Below are positions 43,501 to 53,090 of a stretch of DNA of 64,000 nucleotides, piece after piece. Position 1 is the stretch's first letter, and each line of letters begins with the position of its first letter. Below the pieces are notes generated by a model. That model did no database searches. It had not been told where the DNA came from and worked only from the letters and a program-made list of their open reading frames with translations. Source of the DNA: JAPLDB01 sp038206355 (lineage in GTDB: Bacteria > Bacteroidota > Bacteroidia > AKYH767-A > 2013-40CM-41-45); the NCBI GenBank assembly GCA_038206355.1, contig JBBRAY010000002.1:1-64000 (forward strand), in the 5' to 3' direction. A program made the position numbers and the translations under genes.

Positions 43501-44558
43501 ACATCGGCAGCAGGACCTTGAAAGAAATCTACTCCAACTGCAGGCGGATTGAAACCATATCCTGCAATCCCTTCGTCATTTGCATCTCCGTTATAGCAAT
43601 AACCAAAGCCACGCTTTACATCACAACCAACATAGTCATCAAGATAGTTTCCAAGATCCGGATCACACCAGGCTCCGAAATAGCAACTGTCAATATTTGT
43701 AGTTGTATTTCTATTGATGATCTTGTACTTATAAAAACTCATGTTATTGATCTCATCATTTGTCGCAAATGCAAATGCCTGAGTCTGAATTTCCAGTCCG
43801 ATAGGATACTGACTGTCTGTCTCACGGTGAACATTTCCTACATCATTGAAAACCCACCAGAGGGACTGATCGCCCAACAGACGATCGTCGCAAACCGGAG
43901 TGGGAGAATTGAATTCAAAGTATGGATAGTCACCATCCTCCCAATTATAAATTCCATCCAGATTATAATCAAAAAACGGAGCAAGGTAATGTACGTATCC
44001 GGGGCCGGCACCGTGCTCAGGATCATCACCGTTTCCGGGCCAGTCCTGCATAACCTGCGGAGGCAAATAACCTAAAGGATAGCTGCCATTTTCAAACAAA
44101 GCAATTGCTTGTTGCACTTCATCCCGGGTAACGCGGAAGTGACGGTCGAATTTCGTACATACATCGGGAGTGACATCAGTAGTTGTCAGATTGATCGGAC
44201 CCGGCCAGAAGTCCTCCCCTGACTGCCTGTAGGTTTGAGCTGCTACTCTCAGGTTGTGGGAATTGTCATAACCACCCACCCATACAGCACCGGCAAACAG
44301 AGAGTGTTTACCGGAACCTTTCGGAACTTCATAAGTTGCTGTTCCTACAAGATCCCACCACATGTCACCGTTGATAAAAATTTTTGTACGGATATTATTA
44401 ATGTCAAGATCCGTCTGAGCCGTTGATTTGCTGCAGGAAGCAAGTACATGGTCGCCGCCAATGGGCCCGTTGCGGTGTCCGGAGGTTACATTCTCCTTTG
44501 CAGTTAAGAGACTAACTGAAAAGAGCGTGAAAAGGGATGATAAGATAATTTTTCTCAT
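40512..44558 (-). CDS. Large secreted exoprotein with C-terminal FlgD-Ig/T9SS-like domain
   Basis: I start at the ATG at 44558 (MRKIILSSLFTLFSVSLLTA), a good signal peptide; the open frame begins 33 bases earlier. The 1348-residue product has several acidic metal-binding-like loops, such as DYNLDGIYNWEDGDYPYF and DGRDNDRDSCVDC, and a long beta-rich body. The end is VPNPYYAYSQYEKNQLDYRV followed by strands ISIFTPSGTLIRKF and SGIPVASGLYLIHVNAPG, typical of the FlgD-Ig fold used as T9SS C-terminal signals. The last residues (VLRPIDLDTF) are not the usual basic end. The TonB receptor and the PorV-like gene flank it, 41 and 21 bases away. Function is unknown. Confidence 0.8.
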   Translation of the reverse strand: MRKIILSSLFTLFSVSLLTAKENVTSGHRNGPIGGDHVLASCSKSTAQTDLDINNIRTKIFINGDMWWDLVGTATYEVPKGSGKHSLFAGAVWVGGYDNSHNLRVAAQTYRQSGEDFWPGPINLTTTDVTPDVCTKFDRHFRVTRDEVQQAIALFENGSYPLGYLPPQVMQDWPGNGDDPEHGAGPGYVHYLAPFFDYNLDGIYNWEDGDYPYFEFNSPTPVCDDRLLGDQSLWWVFNDVGNVHRETDSQYPIGLEIQTQAFAFATNDEINNMSFYKYKIINRNTTTNIDSCYFGAWCDPDLGNYLDDYVGCDVKRGFGYCYNGDANDEGIAGYGFNPPAVGVDFFQGPAADVGDGRDNDRDSCVDCTFVPNAQGTIDTIPDTVLPELIIMSKFVYYDNNNDPVNGNPNGAEDYYDYLKGIWRNGTRMTYGGNGKGGGTGTTSDVCDFMFPGNSDPYHWGTNGLPELPWDEVAAGNLPNDRRFLQSSGPFTLLPGAVNFVTTGAVWARATNGGQLASVRLVRQADDYAQALFNNCFKVVDGPDAPDMTIRELDKEIILSIDNSKLSNNYKEQYNEIDPNTTIASYYSFQGYQIFQTVDPFVTVSDVHNPDKARLVAQCDVKDGISQIVNNVFDQATQGWTPVEEVNGTDKGLKHTFRVTTDLFASGDPTMINHKTYYYLVVAYAYNAGESASDPYVPTGRNQPYKSGRKNIKLYTAIPHSPDPENYGTVLNASFGDGPEITRIEGTGNGHQLGGDRLALDLKKDAEYNKLFAAPYMINHPTYERSKGPVDIRIYDPISIAGGNFDLRVIARLDTFENAADTINHDVYLGSYFDTITHYRAVDTLWVLSNLNTGLTDTSLRSILSPYDQLFPKYGFSINMAQTPQNAFQPGDDATGGAGFISSSITYENPVQRWWGGVKDFDGNPRLNWIRSGKETSTDYKFNSGEFDGQQVYEKLIGGSWAPYRFTSYDNGNNGPANNSNSFGQNRFYNQASVDIVITTDKSKWSYCPVIEASYADAQAVTFPGSPSAKRMKLRQSFSIDKNGNTVAGDTGYSYFPGYAVNVETGERLAIAFSENSYYGPTNGYANGTGEDMKWNPNSLVTDTDAYGRYILGGRHVIYVFAHTKDVNAYDGTKSLGDSITKTSTWNRTWGNCMWVGYPALAPGEVLPDFYGTGSGYKNDVIIRLRVAKPYAKYNPNPVALNDSFPYYQFSTQDLVPLIANKERAVSALDNINIVPNPYYAYSQYEKNQLDYRVKIVNLPPKCTISIFTPSGTLIRKFNRDVAADNTAGGIYDARANLNLESAVDWDLKNSSGIPVASGLYLIHVNAPGVGEKTIKFFGVLRPIDLDTF

Positions 44559-44599
44559 AATGATATGGTAATAATTCCTAACTGTTGTCAAATTATTTA

Positions 44600-47500
44600 T
44601 TAAAAGTCAAGCTGCAATCCCAAACGAATACGTCTTGGTAAACTGAAATTGCCCTGGTTATTTTCTGCAATCTCATATTGTGCTACATAAGCTTCTCTGC
44701 TCAACTTGCCATTGATGTCATTCTGTGCAGCTGCCGATGAAAGGTATCCGTCATCAGTCGCACTTCCAGTAGCAGAATAAACTGAAATAATGTTCCGTGC
44801 ATCAAATACATTCAGCACCTGAAGATAAACGCCTAGGTTATATGATCTTCTTCTCTCTCCATTTCCTTTCTTACCCATCTTTAGTTCAAACAATTTGTCA
44901 AGCTTGGCATCAACCCTGTATTGCCATGGCAAGCGTGATCCGTTTACAGAACCGTCAAGCTGGAAGCGGCCATTGGCAGCAGTCGTAAAATCGGCTTCAG
45001 GAGTAACGTTCTTCTTCCTTGTATAAGGTGTACCGGAACCGGAACGGAAAGTGAAATTCAATCCTGTATTGGCGAATACCTGCTTGTCGAACCATACCGG
45101 TCCGCTATAGTCCTTACCTTTTCCATAGTGGTAGTCAAACGAAGCCGTCAGCTGGTGGCGCTGATCAAAATCAAGCGGCTTTGGCTCCCTTAGGTTAGTT
45201 TGTCCCTGTTGAGCGATAAGCCTACCGTTTGAACCTGAATTGGATCCTGTTCCTTCTGCAAATTGTAACGTATAGCTCGCCGTCATTCTGATATTTCCGG
45301 TTCTGCGCAGGTCATAGCTTAATGTTAAACCCTTCACAGTACCAATGTCGAGGTTTCCAAAAGTAAAATAATCTATCGGATAAGCATACTGTACGCTGAT
45401 TACCTGAATCATATCACGTAACTCTTTGTAAAAAGCAGAGAGTGACAATGCAGAACTACGCGTCAGTTTTTGCTGGAATGTAATCTCATAATCAGTAGTT
45501 CTTTCCGGCTTCAACGAAGGATTTGAATTGGTAAGTGATGAACCCTGAGCCAAAGCATAATAAAGGTCAGGACGGAATTGAATCAAACCACCGTTTTGTG
45601 GACGCTGTGTAAGTACATCATAGTGTGCAGAAAAGAATGCCTCATCAGAAATCGGGAATGAAAATGCTACGCGAGGCATAAACGTCGTTTGCGGCTCATA
45701 ATCACCGAATGCATCAGGCGTAAGTAAACCCTTGTCCAATACGTCAAAATATTTTTCCTGGATAAACGGTGCGATACCGGTTCCGCTTTGGCTGGCCAGA
45801 TTATTCACATCACTAATACTGTTTCCCTGCGCATCAAACCACTTGTCGCCTTCACGGAAACCGATAGGACCTGAACCCGATGGATTTTTAACATCATTCA
45901 CATATACAATTGCATCAGAGGAAATATTTGTTGGCAGATTGTAAAAAGGGAATTTGCTTTTCAATGCTTCAGATCCTGCTGTATAAGCAGGGTATAACAA
46001 ATATTTATCTTTTAGAATAGGCTGGTTGGCGTCAAAACGATCAACGCGTACACCAATGTTAAACTGGATATCATTGAAGGTAAACCTGTCGGCAATATAC
46101 CCTGCCACATAGATGGGACGGAAAGCACCCATCGGACGGGTGAAATTATTGGAAGCATCCTTGTTGGTGATAAAGTCCGTGATGCTTGGGTTGTCAGATG
46201 TTTTATTTCCGAGATAATCATACCCTGTATATCCGACAAATCCGAAATTCAGGAGTTCATCTGTAGTAAACATATTCAGCGTGAAATCTTCAGGAGTATA
46301 GTTGTCTACATCAAGATAGCGGTGATAATCCACACCAAACTTGTCACGTACATTTTCATAAAAACCATTTGCTGCCTCGTCGGCTAAATTTCTTGTCTGG
46401 TTATACAGAAACTGAAAATTCGCAATGGTATCATTTCCTTCATAAGTATAATACGGATCTGCTTCATAATTGATCAGCCTTGAATTCGCCAATCCGCGCA
46501 TTAACGACCACAGTCCGCTTGGAGAAACACTGTATGCCCTGTCTTCCCGTTGCTCATATTCAAAGCCAAGAACTACGTTGTGATTCTTAATATCGGCAGA
46601 ACCTGAAGCAACAATTCGGAACTGGTTATTTTCTGACTTACCGTAAAAAGTACGGGTACGTCCCGGAAGCGCCCAAAGACCATAAGTATTTAATGTGAGG
46701 CGGTTGTCACCATTGATAATACCATTGTTGGAAACGACCTGGCCCAATGTAAAATCACCCGGGTTCAGTTGAAAATATTGTGTTGCAAATGCCGAAGTAT
46801 AAGGGCTGCCTGCATACGGTTCGTAATCAATAGGAGCGGTAATCGCTGCATCCTGAAAAATTACATCGAAAGTATCATTCCCATTGATGTATGCCTGATT
46901 GAGTCTGAAATCTTCAATATGCGTCGTAAATTTTCCTACATAACCATAACGGAAAATTTTATCCATGTGCACATCGTTTCCGTCAACACTTGAGTTCTTG
47001 GTATAGTCAGCCTGCAATGTGTAATATGCATGCTTTACAACCGATGCACTTGTTTTCTGTGCCTCATCGTCACCGAAACGCTGCTGTATTTTTGCGAATA
47101 CACGGTATTGCTTATCGGTAACCTGGTTGTTATAATAAGAGTTCATCAATGAATAGATATCAATAAAACTGTGATATCTGTTATAATCATAAGTACCACC
47201 CACGGTGAGGTATAAATTTTTAAGCGGCCTGAAATCAAGTTTACCATTGATGGTATAACCATGTCTTGCTACATTCTTTCTTTCTTTCTGATGATCCAGA
47301 CTGTCGTAAGTAAGGTACTCCCCTCTTCTGTCAAATCCTTCGCCTGTAGGCGATTTTACGAGTGGCGATCCTTCAAGTCTTTTCTGAATGTCATCTTTTA
47401 CGACCCACTGACCAATGGCAGACGGGCTCGGGTCTTTGTCATATAACCAGTCGGCAGAAAGAAAATATCCTGCAACAGTTGTTTTCTTTCCGATAGAATC

Positions 47501-48286
47501 ATGAGAAGATAAAATGGGGCCTGAAAAAGATGCAGACAAACGGTTGTTGTCGTAAGCATCAATAAAGTGTGATGACTCTCCTTCAATTCCGTAATGAAAC
47601 TGCGGGGAAGGTCCTCTTGTCGTAATGGAAACGATACCACCTGTAGCATCACCGTATTGCGCGGGAACACCACCGGTGATCACTGTAATTTGTTCAGCGC
47701 CTCTTGCGGTAATATTGGAACCACCCCTTACTTTAATTCCGTCAACATAATAAGCTGTACCATCTGACCGTGATCCGCGGACGTTCAACTCTCGTCCGTC
47801 GTCACGTTGAAAAACTCCGGCAGACTGCGACGCAATTGAATTGACGTCGCGTGTTGGTGCGGCCTGAATTTCTTCATAGGTCATTGTCTTCTGAACAGCT
47901 GTCTGTCCTTTATCTAACAAAGGAATTTTGTAATCGACGATTTCAGCAACTCCAAGGTCAATCCCTTTTCCGAGATCCATATTTACGAAGGAAATTTTGT
48001 CGACGGTAACAAGTACGCCGTTGGTCTGCGCCGGACTGTAACCAACGCTGGTTGCAATTACATCGTACTTACCGGGACCAAGGGGCTTCAGGGTGTAATT
48101 CCCGTCAAGGTCAGTACTTGTTGCAATCACCTGCTGCCCGCCTTGCGTTGCCGCAACACTTGCAAAAGGAACACCGTCCTTTCCGCCCTTCTCTTTAACC
48201 TGTCCACGGATTTCTCCTGACTGAGCATAAGTGTTGGTAAGAACTGTACTGAAAAGAATTAGTGCGAGGTAAAAATTTCGTCCCAT
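44600..48286 (-). CDS. TonB-dependent receptor with carboxypeptidase-regulatory-like N-terminal domain
   Basis: The 1228-residue product has a signal peptide ending TYAQ, then a CarboxypepD_reg-like domain (SGEIRGQVKEKGGKDGVPFA, DGNYTLKPLGPGKYDVIATS). The TonB plug follows (RELNVRGSRSDGTAYYVDGI, GVPAQYGDATGGIVSITTRG), then a large barrel ending in an aromatic (LQLDF). It imports or binds a ligand using TonB energy. It is the first gene of a three-gene unit. A promoter is proposed at 48325-48355. The absence of a SusD gene suggests it is not a standard glycan-uptake (Sus) pair. Confidence 0.92.
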   Translation of the reverse strand: MGRNFYLALILFSTVLTNTYAQSGEIRGQVKEKGGKDGVPFASVAATQGGQQVIATSTDLDGNYTLKPLGPGKYDVIATSVGYSPAQTNGVLVTVDKISFVNMDLGKGIDLGVAEIVDYKIPLLDKGQTAVQKTMTYEEIQAAPTRDVNSIASQSAGVFQRDDGRELNVRGSRSDGTAYYVDGIKVRGGSNITARGAEQITVITGGVPAQYGDATGGIVSITTRGPSPQFHYGIEGESSHFIDAYDNNRLSASFSGPILSSHDSIGKKTTVAGYFLSADWLYDKDPSPSAIGQWVVKDDIQKRLEGSPLVKSPTGEGFDRRGEYLTYDSLDHQKERKNVARHGYTINGKLDFRPLKNLYLTVGGTYDYNRYHSFIDIYSLMNSYYNNQVTDKQYRVFAKIQQRFGDDEAQKTSASVVKHAYYTLQADYTKNSSVDGNDVHMDKIFRYGYVGKFTTHIEDFRLNQAYINGNDTFDVIFQDAAITAPIDYEPYAGSPYTSAFATQYFQLNPGDFTLGQVVSNNGIINGDNRLTLNTYGLWALPGRTRTFYGKSENNQFRIVASGSADIKNHNVVLGFEYEQREDRAYSVSPSGLWSLMRGLANSRLINYEADPYYTYEGNDTIANFQFLYNQTRNLADEAANGFYENVRDKFGVDYHRYLDVDNYTPEDFTLNMFTTDELLNFGFVGYTGYDYLGNKTSDNPSITDFITNKDASNNFTRPMGAFRPIYVAGYIADRFTFNDIQFNIGVRVDRFDANQPILKDKYLLYPAYTAGSEALKSKFPFYNLPTNISSDAIVYVNDVKNPSGSGPIGFREGDKWFDAQGNSISDVNNLASQSGTGIAPFIQEKYFDVLDKGLLTPDAFGDYEPQTTFMPRVAFSFPISDEAFFSAHYDVLTQRPQNGGLIQFRPDLYYALAQGSSLTNSNPSLKPERTTDYEITFQQKLTRSSALSLSAFYKELRDMIQVISVQYAYPIDYFTFGNLDIGTVKGLTLSYDLRRTGNIRMTASYTLQFAEGTGSNSGSNGRLIAQQGQTNLREPKPLDFDQRHQLTASFDYHYGKGKDYSGPVWFDKQVFANTGLNFTFRSGSGTPYTRKKNVTPEADFTTAANGRFQLDGSVNGSRLPWQYRVDAKLDKLFELKMGKKGNGERRRSYNLGVYLQVLNVFDARNIISVYSATGSATDDGYLSSAAAQNDINGKLSREAYVAQYEIAENNQGNFSLPRRIRLGLQLDF

Positions 48287-48324
48287 GTTGTTAGGTTAAA
48301 TTAAGTTAACTTTTTTGGAGGCGG

Positions 48325-48355
48325 TAAAAGTATAAATCGAATAATAATAAACAAA
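48325..48355 (-). promoter_or_regulatory. Promoter of the TonB receptor operon
   Basis: On the minus strand: TTTG (48352-48355), exactly 19 bases, then TACTTTTA (48325-48332), one base from TAnnTTTG. The ATG is at 48286, leaving a leader of about 33 bases. Confidence 0.6.
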
Positions 48356-48702
48356 AATTGTTTTCAACGCCGCAAACAGCTGATTGGTAGCCACATTAAT
48401 GAGATTCGATTTCCCTTTTAAGTCCATTTGATTTTTGAAGTCACTTATCTTCAACACTAATTGCCGGATTTGAGGTTGTAAAGATTCACCACATCAGCTG
48501 CTGTTACAAATCTATTTAGTTGAAATGTATACATCTCTAAACCGGCTCCATGATTTTGGTTACATTCGTGATTTGAAGAAAGAACTTTCACCGGATAAAG
48601 TTGGTACAGGTTCATAAGTTTATTGTCAGCGTTTCGTCAATTAAGATTTGCAGAATTATCTTCGGAACTTATCAACAATCCGTGGCACTGTAATTAAAAA
48701 AT
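48356..48702. other. Divergent spacer between the TonB operon and smc
   Basis: The 347-bp stretch has no open frame of note, no repeat family and no strong hairpin. It is likely regulatory DNA for the two divergent transcription units. Confidence 0.5.
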
Positions 48703-48710
48703 TATTTTTG
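48703..48710 (+). promoter_or_regulatory. -7 box TATTTTTG upstream of smc
   Basis: TATTTTTG matches TAnnTTTG and lies 20 bases before the smc ATG. No clear TTTG box lies at 19-base spacing, so the assignment rests on the -7 element. Confidence 0.4.
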
Positions 48711-48730
48711 CGCACGATAAAAAAGAAATT

Positions 48731-51700
48731 ATGCGTTTAACCTCTCTTGAGATCAAAGGATTTAAAAGCTTCGCTGAAAAAACGGTCATTCATTTTGACA
48801 AAGGTGTGACTGCAATTGTGGGACCCAATGGCAGCGGAAAGAGCAATGTAGTGGATGCCATGCGCTGGGTATTGGGCGAACAGAAGACCCGGATGCTCCG
48901 CAGTGAGAAGATGGAAAATATCATCTTTAACGGAACCAAAACCCGTAAACAGGCAAGTGTTGCAGAAGTGAGCATCTCCTTCGAGAACACAAAAAATATT
49001 TTACCGACAGAATATTCAAGCGTTACAATTACGCGTAGACTCTACCGTTCAGGAGAAAGCGAATACTTATTAAACAATGTTACCTGCCGCCTGAAGGACA
49101 TTACGGATTTATTCATGGATACAGGTATTGGCCCTGATTCCTATGCCATCATTGAGTTGAAGATGGTGGATGAAATCCTGAATGATAAAAATAATTCCAT
49201 CAAACTTTTGTTTGAAGAAGCTGCCGGTATTTCAAAGTATAAACTCAGGAAGAAACAAACGCTTAACAAACTGGAAGAAACAGATGCAGATCTCAACCGG
49301 GTGAATGACCTCATGTTTGAGATTGAAAAAAACCTGAAGACGCTGGAGTCGCAGGCAAAGAAAACGGAGCGCTACTATAAATTAAAGGAGCAGTACAAAG
49401 AACTGAGTACTGAACTTGCATTGTTTACGATTGCATCCAATAAGTCAACTTATGAAGAGTTGCAGTTGCAGGAAACAAAGCAGGTAGAAGAACGGATCTT
49501 CCTCGAAGCGCAGATTGCTGAGACCGAGGCAAAACTTCAGCAGGATAAACTCGTGAACCTGGACCTCGAGAAAGAACTGAGTGTAGCTCAGAAACAACTG
49601 AATGATAAAACGACGCACATCCGCCAGCAGGAGAATGACAAAAAGATCAGCAATGAAAAACTGAAATACCTGCAGGACAAAGAGACCAAGTTAAGTCAGC
49701 AACTGACTTCCGATAAAAACAACCTGGTAGAAACGCAGGACCAGATCAGTAAGCTGGAAGATGAAAAATTTTCAGAGGAAAACCTTCTTACTGAACTTCA
49801 GTTACAGCTTGAAGATTTACGCACTGTTCTCGATGCATCAAAACTGAATCATGATTCATTAAAGAGTGAAGTCAACCTGGTATCACATGAGGTGAAGGCG
49901 ATACAGGTATCCATGCATGAGTCGGAGAAAAATTTTGCTGTGGCTCAGGCGCGAAAGGATTCCCTCCAGAAAGAAATTGAAAGGCTGAAAAATGATACCG
50001 GAGTTAAGGAACTCGAGCATGAACCCCTTGCCGCTAAGACAAGTGAAGCAAAAGCTGAAAAAGAATTAAAGGAGACTGAACTGCAGGCGCTGGTCGAGAG
50101 CGAAGAGCAGATGGCAGAGAGCATCATTTATATGGATGAAGAGTTGAAAAGACTTTCCAATGAAATGATGGACGAAGGAAGAAAGCTCGATGCCAAAGAA
50201 AATGAATACAAACTCACCAAGAGTCTCGTTGATAACCTTGAAGGATATCCTGAATCTCTTCGTTATATTAAGAAGAGTGCATCAAGGGCTGCAAAGGCGC
50301 CTTTGTTCAGCGACATACTTTCTGCAGGCAATGAATATAAGTCGGCGCTGGAAATATACCTCGAGCCGTACATGAATTACTTCGTCATCGAGGATATTGA
50401 AGAAGCCAGCAAGGCCGTAAACTTACTGAGCGAAGCATCAAAAGGCCGTGCAAATTTTTTCATCCTTAAAAATTTCGAAGACGAAAAACCATTTACGCCT
50501 TCCCCTATTTCAGGCTGCCTGCATGCGCTGGACATTCTTGATGTAGAAGAGAAATACCGTTCACTGTGCAATTACCTGCTCCGCAACGTTTATATCGTTA
50601 CAGAAAATCAGGAAAACACTCCGGCCTTACAGAATGAAAACAAATCATCGGTTTTTATTTCTCAGAATGGAAAATATTGCCGCAGCAAACATGCGCTGAG
50701 CGGAGGATCGGTAGGATTGTTTGACGGTAAGAGAATCGGCCGTGCCAAACACCTTGAAGTACTCTCCAAAGAAATCACTGAACTTACCGTATCACTCGGA
50801 AAAGTAAAAATATTACGCGACAATATGCAGCGTGACTTGTCAGAGACACGGTTGCGTAAGGAGAAAATGGTTTCAGGAAAAAACAGGCTGCAACAGGAAC
50901 TGAATAAAGCAAGCAATGAATTTTCTTCCCTGAGCAATAAGGCAGAGCATTTATTCTCCGCGATTGAAAACAACAATACAATAATTGCTGATCTGGAGAA
51001 CCAGCTTTCTGTTCTGGAAGGATCTCTCAATCTGAATAGCCTGAGCCATCAGGAACATTTGGATCAGATGAAGTCAACATTCGATACGCTGAATGACAGA
51101 CTAACATTATTGCAGGTGCAGTATAGCGAGGCCGCAATTGAATTGGAGAAGCAAAGTGCTGAATACAACCAGCACAACATCAAATGTATTCAGCAGCAGA
51201 ATAAACTGGCTACTACCATTCGTGATCTTAATTATAAAGTAACGTTGCTCGAAACCCTTCAGAAAAACATTACGACCAATACTGATGAATACGAAAATGT
51301 TCAGGTGCAGATTGCAGAGCTGATCAGCACCAGCGAAGATTTCGACAGTCAGTTGATAGCACTTTATGCCGATAAAGAAACATTCGAACAAACGGTAACG
51401 GTTCTCGAAGGAAACTACTTCAAAGCACGTGGCTCCATTGATGAATTGGAAACCAACATCCGTCAGATCAGGTACCGCAAAGAGCAAAGTGATCAACTTG
51501 CGCAGGCTGTGAAGGATAAGACGATGGAGTTGAAATTGCAGTTGAATGGATTGAAAGAAAGACTGAGTGTTGAATTCGGGCTTGACATCAATGCATTGTT
51601 TGAAAAAGATCCTTCTCCTGATTGGACAGAAGAAACGCTTCGCGAGAAAGTGACAAAGCAGAAATCACAATTAGAGAACTACGGTCCGATCAACCCGATG

Positions 51701-52291
51701 GCTGTTGAGGCGTATAATGAAATCAAGGAACGTCACACTTTTATCATAGAGCAGAAAGAAGATTTGGCCAGAGCGAAAGAATCGTTGCTTCAGACGATCA
51801 GCGAAATTGAAATGACGGCAAAGGAGAATTTCATGAAAGCGTTCGTTGAAATCCGCGCCAACTTCATTAAGGTATTCCGTTCACTGTTTACGCAGGACGA
51901 CGATTGCGACCTCATCCTTCTTGATCCATCCAACCCGATTGAAAGCGACGTGCAGATCATTGCCAAGCCGAAAGGAAAACGTCCGCTGAGTATTTCCCAG
52001 TTGAGCGGAGGAGAAAAAACGTTGACGGCAATTGCATTGTTGTTTGGTATTTACCTCATCAAGCCGGCACCGTTCTGTATTTTCGATGAGGTGGATGCAC
52101 CTCTTGATGATACCAACATTGACAAGTTCAATAACATCATCAAAACGTTTTCGAGTGATTCCCAATTCATCATCATTACGCACAACAAGCGCACGATGTC
52201 ATCAACGGATATCATCTATGGTATTACCATGGCTGAGCCGGGAGTAACGCAGGTTGTTCCTGTGGATCTTACGGAAATGGCGGAGAATTAA
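48731..52291 (+). CDS. smc: Chromosome segregation ATPase SMC
   Basis: The 1186-residue product is a complete SMC protein. Walker A GPNGSGKS lies at 31-38, the first coiled coil at about 170-500, and the hinge at about 510-670 (GYPESLRYIKKSASRAAKAP). The second coiled coil follows, then the ABC signature LSGGEKT at 1091-1097 and Walker B with FDEVDAP at 1118-1124. SMC with ScpAB compacts and orients the chromosome. scpA and scpB are not adjacent. A strong intrinsic terminator follows the stop. Confidence 0.97.
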   Translation: MRLTSLEIKGFKSFAEKTVIHFDKGVTAIVGPNGSGKSNVVDAMRWVLGEQKTRMLRSEKMENIIFNGTKTRKQASVAEVSISFENTKNILPTEYSSVTITRRLYRSGESEYLLNNVTCRLKDITDLFMDTGIGPDSYAIIELKMVDEILNDKNNSIKLLFEEAAGISKYKLRKKQTLNKLEETDADLNRVNDLMFEIEKNLKTLESQAKKTERYYKLKEQYKELSTELALFTIASNKSTYEELQLQETKQVEERIFLEAQIAETEAKLQQDKLVNLDLEKELSVAQKQLNDKTTHIRQQENDKKISNEKLKYLQDKETKLSQQLTSDKNNLVETQDQISKLEDEKFSEENLLTELQLQLEDLRTVLDASKLNHDSLKSEVNLVSHEVKAIQVSMHESEKNFAVAQARKDSLQKEIERLKNDTGVKELEHEPLAAKTSEAKAEKELKETELQALVESEEQMAESIIYMDEELKRLSNEMMDEGRKLDAKENEYKLTKSLVDNLEGYPESLRYIKKSASRAAKAPLFSDILSAGNEYKSALEIYLEPYMNYFVIEDIEEASKAVNLLSEASKGRANFFILKNFEDEKPFTPSPISGCLHALDILDVEEKYRSLCNYLLRNVYIVTENQENTPALQNENKSSVFISQNGKYCRSKHALSGGSVGLFDGKRIGRAKHLEVLSKEITELTVSLGKVKILRDNMQRDLSETRLRKEKMVSGKNRLQQELNKASNEFSSLSNKAEHLFSAIENNNTIIADLENQLSVLEGSLNLNSLSHQEHLDQMKSTFDTLNDRLTLLQVQYSEAAIELEKQSAEYNQHNIKCIQQQNKLATTIRDLNYKVTLLETLQKNITTNTDEYENVQVQIAELISTSEDFDSQLIALYADKETFEQTVTVLEGNYFKARGSIDELETNIRQIRYRKEQSDQLAQAVKDKTMELKLQLNGLKERLSVEFGLDINALFEKDPSPDWTEETLREKVTKQKSQLENYGPINPMAVEAYNEIKERHTFIIEQKEDLARAKESLLQTISEIEMTAKENFMKAFVEIRANFIKVFRSLFTQDDDCDLILLDPSNPIESDVQIIAKPKGKRPLSISQLSGGEKTLTAIALLFGIYLIKPAPFCIFDEVDAPLDDTNIDKFNNIIKTFSSDSQFIIITHNKRTMSSTDIIYGITMAEPGVTQVVPVDLTEMAEN

Positions 52292-52314
52292 TTCCGCTTA
52301 GAAATCTAAAAGGC

Positions 52315-52346
52315 AATCGCGTTGATATTCTCAACGCGATTTTTTT
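52315..52346 (+). terminator. Intrinsic terminator of smc
   Basis: AATCGCGTTGA (52315-52325), a 5-base loop and TCAACGCGATT (52331-52341) form a perfect 11-bp stem followed by a run of T to 52346. Its tail overlaps the stop codon of the convergent ispD. Confidence 0.9.
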
Positions 52347-53013
52347 ATTGCCCCTTGAGGAGAACATTTGCAATATCAAGATCAATTGGAAAAGTGATCT
52401 TGATATTTGATTCTTCTCCTTCAATGAGATTTATTTTTTCTCCCGTTGCCTCCACTACAGAAGCATCATCTGTGAATAAATTTTTATAGTCTTGCTTGTA
52501 TGCTTTTTTTAATAGCGCTGATGAAAAACACTGCGGTGTTTGTATTTTTACAATGGCATCTCTGCTAAGTATCCTGTTTTGATTTCCATCTAAAGTACGA
52601 ATTGAATCAGTGACGGGAATACAAGGCACTGCATTTCCATTTTTAGCAGCTTCAGAAAAACATTTATTAATAAGTGCCGCGGACACCAACGGCCTTACGC
52701 CATCATGAATGCCGGTAACGCCCGTCTCTCCTGCCCTTTCAAGCCCGTTTTTTACAGAATGAAAACGGGTTTCTCCTCCTGCGACGACTTCATGCTTTAT
52801 TTTAAAATTATTTTTTGCGCAAAGTTCCTTCCACTTTTCAACTTCATTTTCCGGAAGCACTACAATTATTTTAACAGACAGATTAGCCGAATAAAATTTT
52901 TCAATCGTATGCATGAGTATCGGCTTCCCTGCAAGTTCAATAAACTGCTTAGGAATACCTGCATTCATCCGGCTTCCGCTTCCGCCGGCAACTATGATAA
53001 TATTGTTAGACAT
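52345..53013 (-). CDS. ispD: 2-C-methyl-D-erythritol 4-phosphate cytidylyltransferase IspD
   Basis: The 222-residue product has the nucleotide-binding loop IIVAGGSGSRMNAGIPKQF near the start, IVVLPENEVEKW, GGETRFHSVKNGLE and GIHDGVRPLVS. These are the standard IspD motifs for CTP binding and transfer in the methylerythritol isoprenoid pathway. Its stop lies inside the smc terminator's T-run, so the two units converge without a gap. It is preceded by a terminator for queA (53033-53071), so it may be expressed partly by read-through. Confidence 0.95.
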   Translation of the reverse strand: MSNNIIIVAGGSGSRMNAGIPKQFIELAGKPILMHTIEKFYSANLSVKIIVVLPENEVEKWKELCAKNNFKIKHEVVAGGETRFHSVKNGLERAGETGVTGIHDGVRPLVSAALINKCFSEAAKNGNAVPCIPVTDSIRTLDGNQNRILSRDAIVKIQTPQCFSSALLKKAYKQDYKNLFTDDASVVEATGEKINLIEGEESNIKITFPIDLDIANVLLKGQ

Positions 53014-53032
53014 TTTGTTCTTCAGGCGAAGG

Positions 53033-53071
53033 AAATAAAAAATCCGTTACACCATTTTGGCATAACGGATT
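53033..53071 (-). terminator. Intrinsic terminator of queA
   Basis: On the minus strand AATCCGTTA (53063-53071) pairs with TAACGGATT (53041-53049) over nine bases, with an inner 13-base loop, and is followed by TTTTATTT (53033-53040). It lies 20 bases after the queA stop and just upstream of ispD. Confidence 0.8.
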
Positions 53072-53090
53072 ATAAATATTTACAAACATT

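Noticed and set aside
40512..44558. Long opposite-strand frames, such as 43518-44075 on the plus strand.
   Set aside because: They are shadows of the long exoprotein gene on the other strand and have no motif of their own.
50190..50375. Short frame inside smc.
   Set aside because: It lies wholly within the intact 1186-residue SMC frame with no sign of frameshift.
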